DNA from: Oceaniovalibus sp. ACAM 378
Lineage (GTDB): Bacteria > Pseudomonadota > Alphaproteobacteria > Rhodobacterales > Rhodobacteraceae
DNA length: 63,242 nucleotides
NCBI RefSeq assembly: GCF_008085915.1
Contig: NZ_VSJK01000023.1
Location: 1 to 63,242, forward strand
Reading direction: 5' to 3'
The translations under genes were made by a program, and so were the position numbers. This document shows, piece by piece, positions 19,763 through 28,866 of the stretch (within the stretch, counting starts at the first letter, position 1; every line of letters starts with the position of its first letter). A model generated the notes under the pieces. The model was given only the letters and a program-made list of their open reading frames with translations. It had not been told where the DNA came from and did not search any database.

Positions 19763-20814
19763 CTGACGGTCCCCCCATATGGGCCTTCGGCCCTGTTGTC
19801 ATTGATCGGCGGCACAAGATACAGATCGTCCGCATCCCGTGCCTCCGGCCGTGTTCCGATCCAGCCGGTCTGCCCCAGCCGCGTGTCGCCGCCCAGACTG
19901 GCACGGGGCACTTCGGCGGCGCGCAGCACCAGATTGACGTCCCAGTCCAAGGCGTCGCCCGCAAAGCTGCGCACAATCGCCGTGAGACGTGCCAGTGCCG
20001 CGCCGCCGGGCAGAAGCGTGCGATATTCATCGACAGTCAGCGGGCCGATATGCAGGCGAAACTTGGCGCTGCGTGACCAGACCCGGTCACCGATCCCGGT
20101 GCCCTGCCCAAGCCCGACACGGGCACCAAGCTGCCAGCGGTCATCGGGCTCCAGCGGTAACCAACTGCCGACAAACTGTTGCACCCGCACCGGCGCGCGA
20201 AAGAACGCGGCAAGCATGGATTCCAGTCCCGCCGCGTTTTTCGGTCCACGGGCAAGGTGGCCGGTAAAGTACCGCCTTGCCATGTCGGGCATGGCGTCGC
20301 GGCCCTGTAACGCGCCACCGGCATGGCCCGAGAGCGCTGCAACCCGCGCATCCATCCCGTCGCCCGCATCACGATCAAGCCCCGGTGCAGGCTGGCCGGT
20401 CGTCCAAGCACGATAGAACAGCGACAACAGCCGATGGGTCAGCATGTCGGCAAAGGCGGCCAGCGTCGGGTCGCGAAAGCTGTGTTTCCGCTCGCGGACA
20501 TATTCGGTCAGATGGGCGGGCATCGGGCCGTGCGCTCCGAACAGACCAAAGGCAAGATTGCCCAACCGCCCGGGGGTCTTGCCACAGGGCGGTGTGAATG
20601 CGGTCAGCGTGCTGCGGGCGAATGCCATTGACGGTTCCTGCCCCAGACGTACGGAATCCTGACGCGGGCGGCTGGATTGCCCAAGACGCGGGGCGTCGGG
20701 GCGCGCCGCCTCGATCATCCGCAGGGCCAGAAATATGTGGTGGGCAGATGGATCGCGGGCCAGTCTTTCGAGATGGCTCAGATCATCCGACCCAGACCTT
20801 TCTCGGGTTGCCAT
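19759..20814 (-). CDS. tssG: T6SS baseplate protein TssG
   Basis: A 351-residue TssG, of usual length. Characteristic parts are the early helix HHIFLALRMIEAARPDAPRLG and the LGNLAFGLFGAHGPMPAHLTEYVRER block, followed by a wedge-type central region. TssG forms the baseplate wedge with TssE and TssF around VgrG. Its start lies 37 bases inside the end of tssF, and its stop overlaps tssH, so this part of the operon is tightly packed. Confidence 0.94.
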   Translation of the reverse strand: MATRERSGSDDLSHLERLARDPSAHHIFLALRMIEAARPDAPRLGQSSRPRQDSVRLGQEPSMAFARSTLTAFTPPCGKTPGRLGNLAFGLFGAHGPMPAHLTEYVRERKHSFRDPTLAAFADMLTHRLLSLFYRAWTTGQPAPGLDRDAGDGMDARVAALSGHAGGALQGRDAMPDMARRYFTGHLARGPKNAAGLESMLAAFFRAPVRVQQFVGSWLPLEPDDRWQLGARVGLGQGTGIGDRVWSRSAKFRLHIGPLTVDEYRTLLPGGAALARLTAIVRSFAGDALDWDVNLVLRAAEVPRASLGGDTRLGQTGWIGTRPEARDADDLYLVPPINDNRAEGPYGGTVR

Positions 20815-22661
20815 CTTGCGATCTCTCCGCGTTGGGGGGTTTTCAGAACGGTTTCGGTGAATGAATTGAGCGTAACGTAATTGGCCATGAACCGCGCCAG
20901 AACCGACACCAGCAGATAGGGGCCGGCGCCTTCAAAATGGTCTTCGTCACAGTGGATCGCAATTTCCAGACCACGCACGGCGGTGGACAGTGTGTCGTCG
21001 GCCATCCGGCGCACGATGGGGCGGGTTTCAACCCGCTGGATCCCCTCAAGCCGCCGTTGCAACGTGCGGTCGCCGCTTGGTGCGTAAAGCCCGATCAGCT
21101 CGCGCAGGCCCTCGGCGCCGGTGCCGTGTTCGGTGTCGACCAGAGACAGATAGTTCAACGACAGATTGGAAATCAACCGCCAGGCACTTTCCCCCTGCGC
21201 CAGCGTCGGGCGCGGGCGGGTGGGCGACACCGGCGTGCGGATCGACAGCACCGGCCCCCCGGCTGACAGATGAAACACCCCGGACCCGCCCGTGGGCAAC
21301 AGCATTGGCAGATCGCGATTGGTGACCATGGCACGCACCGCCAGTTGCGTCAGCCCGGCGCCGTAAGGTGCCTGCGTCCGGTCGACCAGCGACAGGTACA
21401 TTTCCGACCCGAGGTAATTGGTGCGCGCGCCCTTGAGCCGCTCACGCTCGGTCCGTTGGCGCATCTTGCGCGATTGGCTGTAATAGGCGTTGCCGGTGCC
21501 GCTGGCGGCGGTGAATTCGTCGGACGAATAAAACGGGCGAAACGGAATGTCATCTTCGCCACCGCCACTGATCCCGGAAACGTCCAGCAGACTGAACACC
21601 TCATATTCCAGCGGCGCGGTACGGTCGGCGACGACATGCTGCTCGACATCGGCAGTGGTGACCAACACCCGGTCACAGCGTTTCTCGAACAGGTTGATCG
21701 CGGGCACACAGTTCAGCCGGAACGCCGCAGGGGTGACGGCAGTGGCGACATCGTCGCGGCCATTGCGCAGCAGAATATACAGATCGACCGCGTCACCCTC
21801 GCTGCGCGCCATCGCCCGGTTCAGCCCGCAAATATCGACGAAATGAAACCGCTCGGGCAGTGCGAAATACTCCTGCAACAGCCGGTATCCGTCCAGCGAC
21901 CGGCGCGGCACCGGCAACAGCGCGTCGGCGCGGGACATGCCGCGCTGTTCGATCCCGCCCTCAAGCGGCAACACCCAGTCGGCGCGCCGGTCGGTCGAGC
22001 GGGCCACGACGCCTTCGCAATCGGCACAGAGCAGTTCATGCAATTTCCAGCCGTCACTGGCCCCTTCGCCCAGATACAGGGTCAGCCGGTCCAGCGGCAG
22101 ATCGCCCAGCGGTGCCCCGCCCGGACGGCGCAGCCGCAGCCGGATCGCCGCCCGCGCCGCACCCGCAGTTCCGTTGGCGGCAACACCAGCCGCCACCAGT
22201 TCGCCGCGCCCGTCGATATATTCGGCCTCGGCGATTTCGATCGGCCACAGGGTCACGTCATGGGCGGTGGTAAACACACAGGCCGTCTGAGTGCCCAGCG
22301 CCGGAACCGAGCGCAGCTGCGTGCCCCGCGCCAACAGCGCGCCGTCCTCAAGACTGCCGCCAGCAATATCGGGCACAAGTTCGGCGATCATCATCGACGG
22401 CGTCGGCGCCATCAGATGTGGATAGACGATATCGAGCAAGTGATTGGTAAAGGCCGGATATTGCAGCTCAAGCTCAAGTTGCACCCGCGCGGTCAGGAAC
22501 GCGACCCCCTCAAGCAGACGTTCGACATAGGGGTCCAGCACCTCGGAGGCGTCCATCCCCAGACGCGCGGCGACCTTGGGATAGGACTGGGCAAATTCTC
22601 CGCCCATCTCGCGAAGAAAGCTCAGTTCACTTTCGTAATGGCGCAGCAGGCGGGTATCCAT
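20778..22661 (-). CDS. tssF: T6SS baseplate protein TssF
   Basis: The start is taken at the ATG 22659-22661, MDTRLLRHYESELSFLREMGG, which matches the conserved TssF opening (YYxxELxFLRExGxEFA) and lies 5 bases after the tssE stop. The frame remains open to 23018, but that stretch is out-of-frame tssE. The protein has 627 residues. It shows the family pattern LDPYVERLLEGVAFLTARVQL followed by LLDIVYPHLMAPTPSM. TssF is the main wedge protein of the baseplate. It overlaps tssG by 37 bases. Confidence 0.95.
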   Translation of the reverse strand: MDTRLLRHYESELSFLREMGGEFAQSYPKVAARLGMDASEVLDPYVERLLEGVAFLTARVQLELELQYPAFTNHLLDIVYPHLMAPTPSMMIAELVPDIAGGSLEDGALLARGTQLRSVPALGTQTACVFTTAHDVTLWPIEIAEAEYIDGRGELVAAGVAANGTAGAARAAIRLRLRRPGGAPLGDLPLDRLTLYLGEGASDGWKLHELLCADCEGVVARSTDRRADWVLPLEGGIEQRGMSRADALLPVPRRSLDGYRLLQEYFALPERFHFVDICGLNRAMARSEGDAVDLYILLRNGRDDVATAVTPAAFRLNCVPAINLFEKRCDRVLVTTADVEQHVVADRTAPLEYEVFSLLDVSGISGGGEDDIPFRPFYSSDEFTAASGTGNAYYSQSRKMRQRTERERLKGARTNYLGSEMYLSLVDRTQAPYGAGLTQLAVRAMVTNRDLPMLLPTGGSGVFHLSAGGPVLSIRTPVSPTRPRPTLAQGESAWRLISNLSLNYLSLVDTEHGTGAEGLRELIGLYAPSGDRTLQRRLEGIQRVETRPIVRRMADDTLSTAVRGLEIAIHCDEDHFEGAGPYLLVSVLARFMANYVTLNSFTETVLKTPQRGEIARWQPEKGLGRMI

Positions 22662-22666
22662 CTTGG

Positions 22667-23188
22667 TTATCGCTGTTCCTCTAGGGTGACTTCTCCGGTG
22701 GTGATGTCGATCTCGCTGCGCAGGTACAACGACAGCGGGATCGGCTCGGCCCACATGTCGGCGACGATGTCGAAGGCGACGACACACTGGCGGCCATCGG
22801 TTTCCTGCCGCAACTGGATATCCAGAGTGCCTTCGTTGATCCGTGGCTCGAACCGGCGGATCGCGGCCTGCATCATCCTGCGGATTCCATGGGCGCGTTC
22901 TTCGGTCGAGAAACCGCCCGACGGATCGGGAACGCCATAGTTCAGCACGGAATTGGCAACATGGGGATATCGCTCGCTGTCCAATGCCGACCCGAGGCTG
23001 GTGGCATTCAGCAGCCAAGACAGATCGCGGCGAACGATATCGCGCAGACGGTTGATGTCGATGACCCGCCGGTCCGGCGCCTCGCCGGATTTCTCCGGTT
23101 CGTCGTCGGTCAGCCGGTCCAGCAACGAGGGCTGAAGGTGTTCGCTGATCGTGCGCTCAACCACCGGGAGCATCCGCTTCGGGGGCAT
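22667..23188 (-). CDS. tssE: T6SS baseplate protein TssE (gp25-like)
   Basis: A 173-residue protein with the gp25/lysozyme-like wedge fold pattern: RDLSWLLNATS, YPHVANSVLNYGVPDPSG, and IRRFEPRI near residues 110-117. TssE links sheath and baseplate. The ATG at 23188 lies 32 bases inside the end of tagJ; a second ATG at 23173 (MLPVVERTISEHLQ) is an alternative start. Confidence 0.92.
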   Translation of the reverse strand: MPPKRMLPVVERTISEHLQPSLLDRLTDDEPEKSGEAPDRRVIDINRLRDIVRRDLSWLLNATSLGSALDSERYPHVANSVLNYGVPDPSGGFSTEERAHGIRRMMQAAIRRFEPRINEGTLDIQLRQETDGRQCVVAFDIVADMWAEPIPLSLYLRSEIDITTGEVTLEEQR

Positions 23189-23981
23189 CCATGATCAGTG
23201 TCCGCAGATCCATCAGCCCGGTATCGCCGGTTTCGGTCGTCAGCAACCGCTGGCCAAGGCCGACAAAGGTATCGCCGCCCGCATCCAGCCAATCGGTCCG
23301 CCGCGACAGCCGCGCGGCATCGTCGCCCCGCTCGGCCGTCCCGGCATAGCGGGTGGGGATCAGCGCCACAGTGTCGCCGCCGTTGTGCAGGGTCAGATGT
23401 GCGGCACTCCAGACGCAATCGCGCAGATCGCCGGGTTCTTCGACCACCAGTTTCGCGATGGCAGTGAACGGCATCCAGAAATAGCGCCCGTTGACGACGA
23501 TTTCCAGAACCGGACCAAGCCGCATGTCGGCATCGGCGATCCATTCAAACCGCGTATCGTTCAGCGTACCGCCACAAGATGGTGCCAGGTCAAAGGCGCG
23601 CGCCCGCAGATCGGCCGCTTGCTGTGGCTGTCCACCGGCCAGCGCCTTGACCGCCTGCCCCAGCAGCGCAATCCATTCGGCAGGTTCACCAAAAACCAGC
23701 GGATCCTTTTCGCCGGTGAACACCTTTTCGCGGAACACCTCACAGATGATCGCCTCGCGGTATGTCTGGGCCATGGGCAGCGCCGTCGGGTCAAGCTCGG
23801 CACAGAGTTTCAGCTGCGTGATCGCACGTTTCCAGTCGCCCCGAACACAGAGCAGTTGAAACAGAAAAATGCGCAGCTTTGCATCGGCGGGTTTCGCACG
23901 TACCTGCGCCTGCAACGCGTCAAGCGCGCCGTTCAGATCGCCTTGACGGACAAGTTCGGCGGCATCGGCAGTCATGCGCAA
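23157..23981 (-). CDS. tagJ: T6SS accessory protein TagJ (ImpE)
   Basis: A 274-residue ImpE-type protein. The N-terminus is TPR-like (AELVRQGDLNGALDALQAQVRAKP, LRIFLFQLLCVRGDWKRAITQLKL). The C-terminal half has the family WIADADMRLGPVLEIVVNGRYFWMPF stretch. In Pseudomonas and Rhizobium relatives, TagJ/ImpE binds the sheath protein TssB and is encoded next to tssE, as here. A second ATG two codons in (23975) is also possible. It is the first gene after the terminator-like hairpin downstream of hcp. Confidence 0.92.
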   Translation of the reverse strand: MRMTADAAELVRQGDLNGALDALQAQVRAKPADAKLRIFLFQLLCVRGDWKRAITQLKLCAELDPTALPMAQTYREAIICEVFREKVFTGEKDPLVFGEPAEWIALLGQAVKALAGGQPQQAADLRARAFDLAPSCGGTLNDTRFEWIADADMRLGPVLEIVVNGRYFWMPFTAIAKLVVEEPGDLRDCVWSAAHLTLHNGGDTVALIPTRYAGTAERGDDAARLSRRTDWLDAGGDTFVGLGQRLLTTETGDTGLMDLRTLIMDAPEADAPGG

Positions 23982-23993
23982 TCTCCCGTCAGT

Positions 23994-24032
23994 AAAAAAA
24001 AGGGCCCGTCACCGCAGAACGCGGGAACGGGC
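23994..24032 (-). terminator. Rho-independent terminator after hcp
   Basis: On the minus strand, GCCCGT...ACGGGC (24004-24032), with an inner CGC/GCG pairing, is followed by eight T residues (23994-24001). It starts 8 bases after the hcp stop and lies upstream of tagJ. It should end a share of transcripts within the T6SS operon, so hcp could be expressed more strongly than the baseplate and membrane genes. Confidence 0.82.
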
Positions 24033-24040
24033 GGGGTTCA

Positions 24041-24529
24041 TCAGAACGAGTCGGCCTTGTTGGCCGCGATGTCGTACTTGAATTCGGGAAGCGCACCCGC
24101 GCCGCCGGTTTTCAGCTGTTCGGTGTACTTCATGTGGAAGCTGCCGAAATTCAGCGTGATGTTTTCGGTCAGCCGGTCTTCGCCGCCCGATCCGCCGTTG
24201 CTGATCGAGGACACGATCAGATCCTTGATGTGCAACAGGATATATTCCATCTGCGTGCCGCCGGCTTTGCGCACCACCAACTTTGCCTCGCCGATATGTT
24301 TACCGGTTGCGCAGTGCTGCAACAGGATCGGCGACGACTTGTCGATATATTTGGTGAATGAAATGTCCTGAAAATTGGCCTTGCCAGCCCCCGACCCGCC
24401 GCCCATGTGGGTCGAGCCGCTGTTGCTGACGCCCCAGGACCAGGCGAGAACGTCAATCTCATCCTTGTGTTTGTCATCCTGAGACTCGCCTTTGATGTCG
24501 CCAATCTTGAAAAACTGGTCAACAGCCAT
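24041..24529 (-). CDS. hcp: T6SS tube protein Hcp (TssD)
   Basis: A 162-residue Hcp: MAVDQFFKIGDIKGESQDDKH at the start, WGVSNSG near 30, and DISFTKYIDKSSPILLQHCATGKHIGEAKL in the middle, all typical. Hcp hexamers stack to form the expelled inner tube and are also a secreted marker of T6SS activity. A good GGAG site precedes the ATG, and a strong terminator follows the stop, in keeping with a protein needed in large amounts. It lies 84 bases downstream of tssC. Confidence 0.96.
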   Translation of the reverse strand: MAVDQFFKIGDIKGESQDDKHKDEIDVLAWSWGVSNSGSTHMGGGSGAGKANFQDISFTKYIDKSSPILLQHCATGKHIGEAKLVVRKAGGTQMEYILLHIKDLIVSSISNGGSGGEDRLTENITLNFGSFHMKYTEQLKTGGAGALPEFKYDIAANKADSF

Positions 24530-24613
24530 GGTAATGCTCCTTCGTCATTGCGGCGACCGTGGCCACCTGGGTTTGAAATGGTTCCGCGCGAAATTCGCAC
24601 GGTTTCAAAATCG

Positions 24614-26110
24614 TCATGCCGTCTTTTCCGACGGCACCTTCGACACCAGCCGCAGGGACACAGACAGCCCCTCAAGCTGGTAATGCGGGCGCAGAAAGAA
24701 CTTGGAGGAGTAATAGCCGGGATTCCCCTCGACCTCTTCGATCACGACCTCGGCGGCGGCCAGCGGCTTGCTTGCCTTTGCGGTTTCCGAGGAATGCGCC
24801 GGAGAGGCATCGACATACTGGTTGATCCAGTTTTGCAGCCACAACTCCATGTCGTCCCGGCTTTTGAAAGAGCCGATCTTGTCGCGAACCATGCATTTTA
24901 GGTAGTGGGCAAACCGGCAGGTGGCGAAAAGATAGGGCAGACGCGCCGCCAGATTGGCGTTCGAAGTCGCGTCCGGATCGTCGTATTCTGCAGGTTTGTG
25001 CAACGACTGCGCGCCGATAAACGCCGCCATGTCGGTGTTCTTGCGGTGGATCAGCGGCATCATCCCAAGTTTGGCCAATTCTGCCTCGCGCCGGTCGGAA
25101 ATGCCGATTTCGGTCGGACATTTCATATCCACACCGCCGTCATCGGTCGGAAAGGTGTGGGTTGGCAGGTTTTCGACCGTACCACCGGATTCAACCCCGC
25201 GGATGCGCGAACACCAGCCATATTCCTTGAAGCTGCGGTTGATGTTGGTGGCCATGCCATAGGCGGCGTTGACCCAGGCGAATTTGTCGCTTTCGGCCTG
25301 TCCGACATCCTCTTCGAAGGCGAATTCTTCGATCGGATTCTGTTTCGCACCATAGGGCTGACGACCAAGGAACCGTGGCATGGTCAGGCCCAGATATTTT
25401 GAATCCTCGCTGTCGCGCAGGGATTTCCAGCCGGCATATTCCGGTGTGCTCATGACCTTGGCAAGGTCACGGGGGTTGGCCAGTTCCTGCCAGGATTCGA
25501 AATTCATCAGCGACGGATCGGCGCCGGTGATGAACGGCGCATGGCAGGCCGCAGCGACCTTGGCCATCTCGCCCAGAAGTTCGACATCGGGTGCCGAGTG
25601 GTCAAAGTGGTAATCGCCCACAAGACAGCCATAGGGCTCACCGCCGAACTGTCCGAATTCTTCTTCGTACAGTTTCTTGAAGATCGGTGACTGGTCCCAA
25701 GCTGCACCTTTGAACTTGCGCAGGGTCTTGTGCAGATCCTTTTTCGAAATCGCCATCACGCGGATTTTCAGCTGTTCGTCCGTCTCGGTGTTGTTCACCA
25801 GATGGTGGAGCCCGCGCCACGCCGATTCCAACTGCTGAAATTCGGCGTTGTGAATGATTTCATTCACCTGCTGGGTCAGCTTGCGGTCGATCTCGGCGAT
25901 CATTGACTGCAACGAATGCAGCACGTCGTTCGAGATCAGCGAGGTGTTTTCAAGCGCCTGCGCCGCGAGTGTTTTCACCGCATTTTCGACAGCGGCCTTG
26001 GCCGTGTCTGTGCGCGGTTTAAAGTTCTTTTGCAGCAGGGTGGAAAAGTCGCTGTCTGCGGTTTCTGTCGCGCCTTCGGCGGCGGCAGACTGGGTTGCTT
26101 CTTCGGCCAT
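24614..26110 (-). CDS. tssC: T6SS sheath large subunit TssC
   Basis: A 498-residue sheath protein. Hallmarks are AEFQQLESAWRGLHHLV near 88-104, GDYHFDHSAPDVELLGEMAKVAAACHAPFI near 166, and PRFLGRQPYGAKQNP near 246, with RFAHYLKCMVRDKIGSF near 396. TssC and TssB form the contractile sheath around the Hcp tube. It follows tssB by 12 bases. Confidence 0.97.
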   Translation of the reverse strand: MAEEATQSAAAEGATETADSDFSTLLQKNFKPRTDTAKAAVENAVKTLAAQALENTSLISNDVLHSLQSMIAEIDRKLTQQVNEIIHNAEFQQLESAWRGLHHLVNNTETDEQLKIRVMAISKKDLHKTLRKFKGAAWDQSPIFKKLYEEEFGQFGGEPYGCLVGDYHFDHSAPDVELLGEMAKVAAACHAPFITGADPSLMNFESWQELANPRDLAKVMSTPEYAGWKSLRDSEDSKYLGLTMPRFLGRQPYGAKQNPIEEFAFEEDVGQAESDKFAWVNAAYGMATNINRSFKEYGWCSRIRGVESGGTVENLPTHTFPTDDGGVDMKCPTEIGISDRREAELAKLGMMPLIHRKNTDMAAFIGAQSLHKPAEYDDPDATSNANLAARLPYLFATCRFAHYLKCMVRDKIGSFKSRDDMELWLQNWINQYVDASPAHSSETAKASKPLAAAEVVIEEVEGNPGYYSSKFFLRPHYQLEGLSVSLRLVSKVPSEKTA

Positions 26111-26122
26111 TGTCGCGCCTCC

Positions 26123-26626
26123 CTATTCTTTGTCGTCTGCGGGCGCGGGCGCGGCGGCCAGCGTCTTGAGCAGCTCTGGGTTGTTCATCGTCTCGGCGAT
26201 CAGTTCTTCGGCACCCGGCTTGCCGTCCATATAGCTCATCAGGTTTGACAATTCGTTGCGGGCATCCAGCAGCTTCTTCAGCGGCCCTACCCTTGCGGCG
26301 ATGGCCCCCGGCGAAAAGTCCTCCATGCTTTCAAAGGTCATATCGACCGACATATTGCCCTCGCCGGTCAGGGTGTTGGGCACCGAAAATGCCGCGCGCG
26401 GCTTCATCGCCTTCATCCGGCTGTCGAAATTATCGACATCTATTTCCAGAAACTTGCGGTCGGCGATGCCCGGCTGGGCCACTTCGGATTTACCGGCCAG
26501 ATCGGCCATTACGCCCATGACGAAAGGCAACTGCACTTTCTTTTCGGCGCCATAAAGCTCTACGTCGTATTCGATCTGCACGCGGGGCGCGCGGTTGCGG
26601 GCAATGAATTTCTGCGAACTGGACAT
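26123..26626 (-). CDS. tssB: T6SS sheath small subunit TssB
   Basis: A 167-residue protein with the TssB pattern RNRAPRVQIEYDVELYGAEKKVQLPFVMGVMADLAG near the start and RFKKLLDARNELSNLMSYMDG-like C-terminal helices. It pairs with TssC in the contractile sheath. The start at 26626 is preceded by a GGGAGACAG-type site. It lies between tssA (68-base gap) and tssC (12-base gap). Confidence 0.96.
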   Translation of the reverse strand: MSSSQKFIARNRAPRVQIEYDVELYGAEKKVQLPFVMGVMADLAGKSEVAQPGIADRKFLEIDVDNFDSRMKAMKPRAAFSVPNTLTGEGNMSVDMTFESMEDFSPGAIAARVGPLKKLLDARNELSNLMSYMDGKPGAEELIAETMNNPELLKTLAAAPAPADDKE

Positions 26627-26694
26627 CGCTGTCTCCCTGTCGGTCTGAGCGTTTTCGCGTTGGTTTCATGTTTAGTGGCGCGGGCCACGGCCTG

Positions 26695-27720
26695 TCACTC
26701 CGGGTTTTCCATACCTCCGATCAGATTCAGGTTGTCGACGCCGGCGGGCGCCAGATCGCGGACAATGGTCATGAAGTCCGCACCGATCAGGCGGCGCGCA
26801 CGGTGCAAAAGGATTGGCAGCGGGCTGGACGGTTCATGATCAGCATAATATTTGATGATCCGGTCCAAAGCCTTTTCCACATCGGCGGGCGACTCGATGG
26901 CCCCCGGAACCGCCGCCCGAGCAGTGGACGGCGCATTTTCCGAAGCCGGAACAGCACCGGCGCTGGCATCGCCCTGCACCGGTTCAGGCTCGGCCACGTC
27001 AACAAGCGGTGCCAGTGCAACACGGGCCTTTTTCAGCAAGGATTGCAGTGCATCCAGATTTGGTCCCTGCCCCGGCAAACGTTCATCAAACACCCCGTTG
27101 ATCGCGACGACATCGGCAAGGGCGGCATCGATTGCCGCGAAAATCTCTTGCAGGGTTTCGGCGGGCGTGTCCTGAAAGGCGGCCGAAACGGTCTGCGCCG
27201 TCGGCGGATTGTCCATGCCGGCGGGCGGCGCGGACTCACCCTCGGCGATGGCCATATCGCGCAGGGACAGGCGGCCAAAATTCGGGCTGAGGGTCAGAGG
27301 CGCGCTGCGCACGGCCGCCAGCAATGTCGAAGCATCGCTCAGCCCCAGCACCGCGTTGACCCGCATGGTTGGGTCGTCGTCATCTTCGGCGTCGAGCTGT
27401 GGATGGCAACTGTCCCAGTAGTCCTCAAGGCAGCTGCGGAGATACCCCGTTGCCTCGGCCAGTCCGGCAAAGCCGTGCAGCCGTGTCGCCGCATAGCCAT
27501 AGAGGATCGCGGCCCGCAGATCGTTGGATTGCGACAGCACCGCAACTGCCCGTTCGACGATCAGCTTCGCGTCGGGTTCCTGCGCGGCGATGATCTCGCT
27601 TCCCGCCTGTCGCTCTTCCTCGGGGCGGGCCGCAAGCAAAAGGTCGGTGAACAGTTTTTCATATTCAAGGTTTTCGCCACTGGGGGCGTCTTCGCCATGG
27701 ATCTGGGCAAAAATTGACAC
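26695..27720 (-). CDS. tssA: T6SS assembly protein TssA (ImpA N-terminal type), GTG start
   Basis: A 341-residue TssA. The N-terminal ImpA domain includes DAPSGENLEYEKLFTDLLLAARP and the helix AAILYGYAATRLHGFAGLAEATGYLRSCLEDYWD. The start codon is GTG at 27718-27720, with GGAG about 10 bases upstream; no ATG gives a better fit. A Pro/Ala/Glu-rich linker (about 235-275) leads to a short C-terminal domain ending MTIVRDLAPAGVDNLNLIGG. TssA guides sheath and tube polymerisation. It is the first gene of the cluster, so the upstream intergenic region probably holds the main promoter. Confidence 0.92.
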   Translation of the reverse strand: MSIFAQIHGEDAPSGENLEYEKLFTDLLLAARPEEERQAGSEIIAAQEPDAKLIVERAVAVLSQSNDLRAAILYGYAATRLHGFAGLAEATGYLRSCLEDYWDSCHPQLDAEDDDDPTMRVNAVLGLSDASTLLAAVRSAPLTLSPNFGRLSLRDMAIAEGESAPPAGMDNPPTAQTVSAAFQDTPAETLQEIFAAIDAALADVVAINGVFDERLPGQGPNLDALQSLLKKARVALAPLVDVAEPEPVQGDASAGAVPASENAPSTARAAVPGAIESPADVEKALDRIIKYYADHEPSSPLPILLHRARRLIGADFMTIVRDLAPAGVDNLNLIGGMENPE

Positions 27721-28112
27721 GCAGCACTCTCCGCAAGGTCTAAAATATGTTGACCGTCAAAAAAATGCCGCAAGGAAACACCCGACAGACGGATGACTGT
27801 CAAAATATATCGACGCCGGCAGAACTTTGCCGGTCTTCAATCAAAAATGTCTTTCCCGGCTGCGCGAACCTCTGACGGGTTCTGACGATCCTTAAGGTGA
27901 CGTTAGGTCACAAAGATTGGTAAAGCAATAAAATTGGTCCGGGGTCGCACGCCTCTGTGCGGCAACGGATCGAGAGGTGGTGTCGCAAGATCCGACTCCG
28001 AAAACGTCTCGCATTCGTCACTATCGCGGGAAATCGACCGGAAACTGATATTCACCATTGACCGAAAACCGTCCGACCGGGCACCAATTGTGAAAGTTGG
28101 GAGAATTTCCAG
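27721..28112. promoter_or_regulatory. Divergent regulatory region of the T6SS cluster and the 28113 operon
   Basis: A 392-base region without genes, AT-richer than its flanks near tssA. Two small palindromes TGACNGTCA lie at 27751-27759 and 27794-27802, 43 bases (four helical turns) apart. Each is followed by an A-run and provides a minus-strand TTGAC(A/G) hexamer that could serve as a -35 box. A further inverted repeat, CCGGCA-N6-TGCCGG, lies at 27816-27833. These look like operator sites for an unknown regulator. I could not identify a sigma-54 site with correct spacing. Confidence 0.45.
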
Positions 28113-28865
28113 ATGATCAAACATGCATCCCGCACTTGCGCCACTGCCCTGACCATGACCGTTCTGGCCGCCGTGCCGGGATGGGCGCAGGACGATCCCG
28201 CACCACGGGGTGAACATGTGACTTTGCTGGGCATCCCGTCGGGAACCGTCGCACCCGGCGGGTTGGCCTTTGTCAGTCTTGCGGGCACCACCAACCGCGT
28301 CGATGCGCCCGACACGCAAGACGGATCGCTGGCCTTCGGGCTGGGCTTTGGCAGCGCGGAAGACGGAATCGGCGTGCAATTCACCACGCAGATCACTTCG
28401 CTGACTGACGACTTTGGCGACTCGGGATATCTTGCCCTGAAATTCTCGCGCCGGGTCGTGGCAAGCGACAATCCGGTCTATCTGGGCCTGTCGCTCGACT
28501 ATCTTACTCCATGGGGAGATGTGGATGGCCGCGACCCCGAGGCGGCATTGTCTTTGACCAAATTCACACGTCTGCAATTTTCGGAAACCACCTCGCTGCC
28601 GGTTATGTTTACCCTTGGCGCGGGCACCGGAGTGCGCAACAACGATACCGACCCGGGGATCTTTTTCGGCGCCGGGATCGGGCTGAATGAGAACCTCGGC
28701 GTCAGCGCAGCCTGGAGCGGGGAGTATGCGGACATCGGCGCGTCGTTCCGCTTTGACGGGGTCGACAATCTGGGTATCAGCGCCACTGTGCACGATGTAT
28801 TCGACCAGAAAGACAACCGTCGGCTGACCGTTGCCGTGAACTATTTCCTGCAGGATCTGTTCTGA
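28113..28865 (+). CDS. Exported beta-barrel-like protein, unknown
   Basis: A 250-residue protein with a Sec signal peptide (MIKHASRTCATALTMTVLAAVPGWAQ, cleavage near 26). The mature part alternates short Gly-rich, aromatic beta segments (AFGLGFGSAEDGIGVQFTTQ, FFGAGIGLNENLGVSAAWSG) and ends in ...VAVNYFLQDLF. The terminal Phe is typical of outer-membrane beta-barrels. GGGAG precedes the ATG. It is the first gene of a four-gene plus-strand unit, divergent from the T6SS. No specific family is recognised; an outer-membrane protein is the likeliest reading. Confidence 0.7.
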   Translation: MIKHASRTCATALTMTVLAAVPGWAQDDPAPRGEHVTLLGIPSGTVAPGGLAFVSLAGTTNRVDAPDTQDGSLAFGLGFGSAEDGIGVQFTTQITSLTDDFGDSGYLALKFSRRVVASDNPVYLGLSLDYLTPWGDVDGRDPEAALSLTKFTRLQFSETTSLPVMFTLGAGTGVRNNDTDPGIFFGAGIGLNENLGVSAAWSGEYADIGASFRFDGVDNLGISATVHDVFDQKDNRRLTVAVNYFLQDLF

Positions 28866-28866
28866 C

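Noticed and set aside
27816-27833. Possible sigma-54 promoter before tssA
   Set aside because: The GG...GC spacing is 9 rather than 10 bases on both strands, and the sequence is better explained as an inverted repeat.
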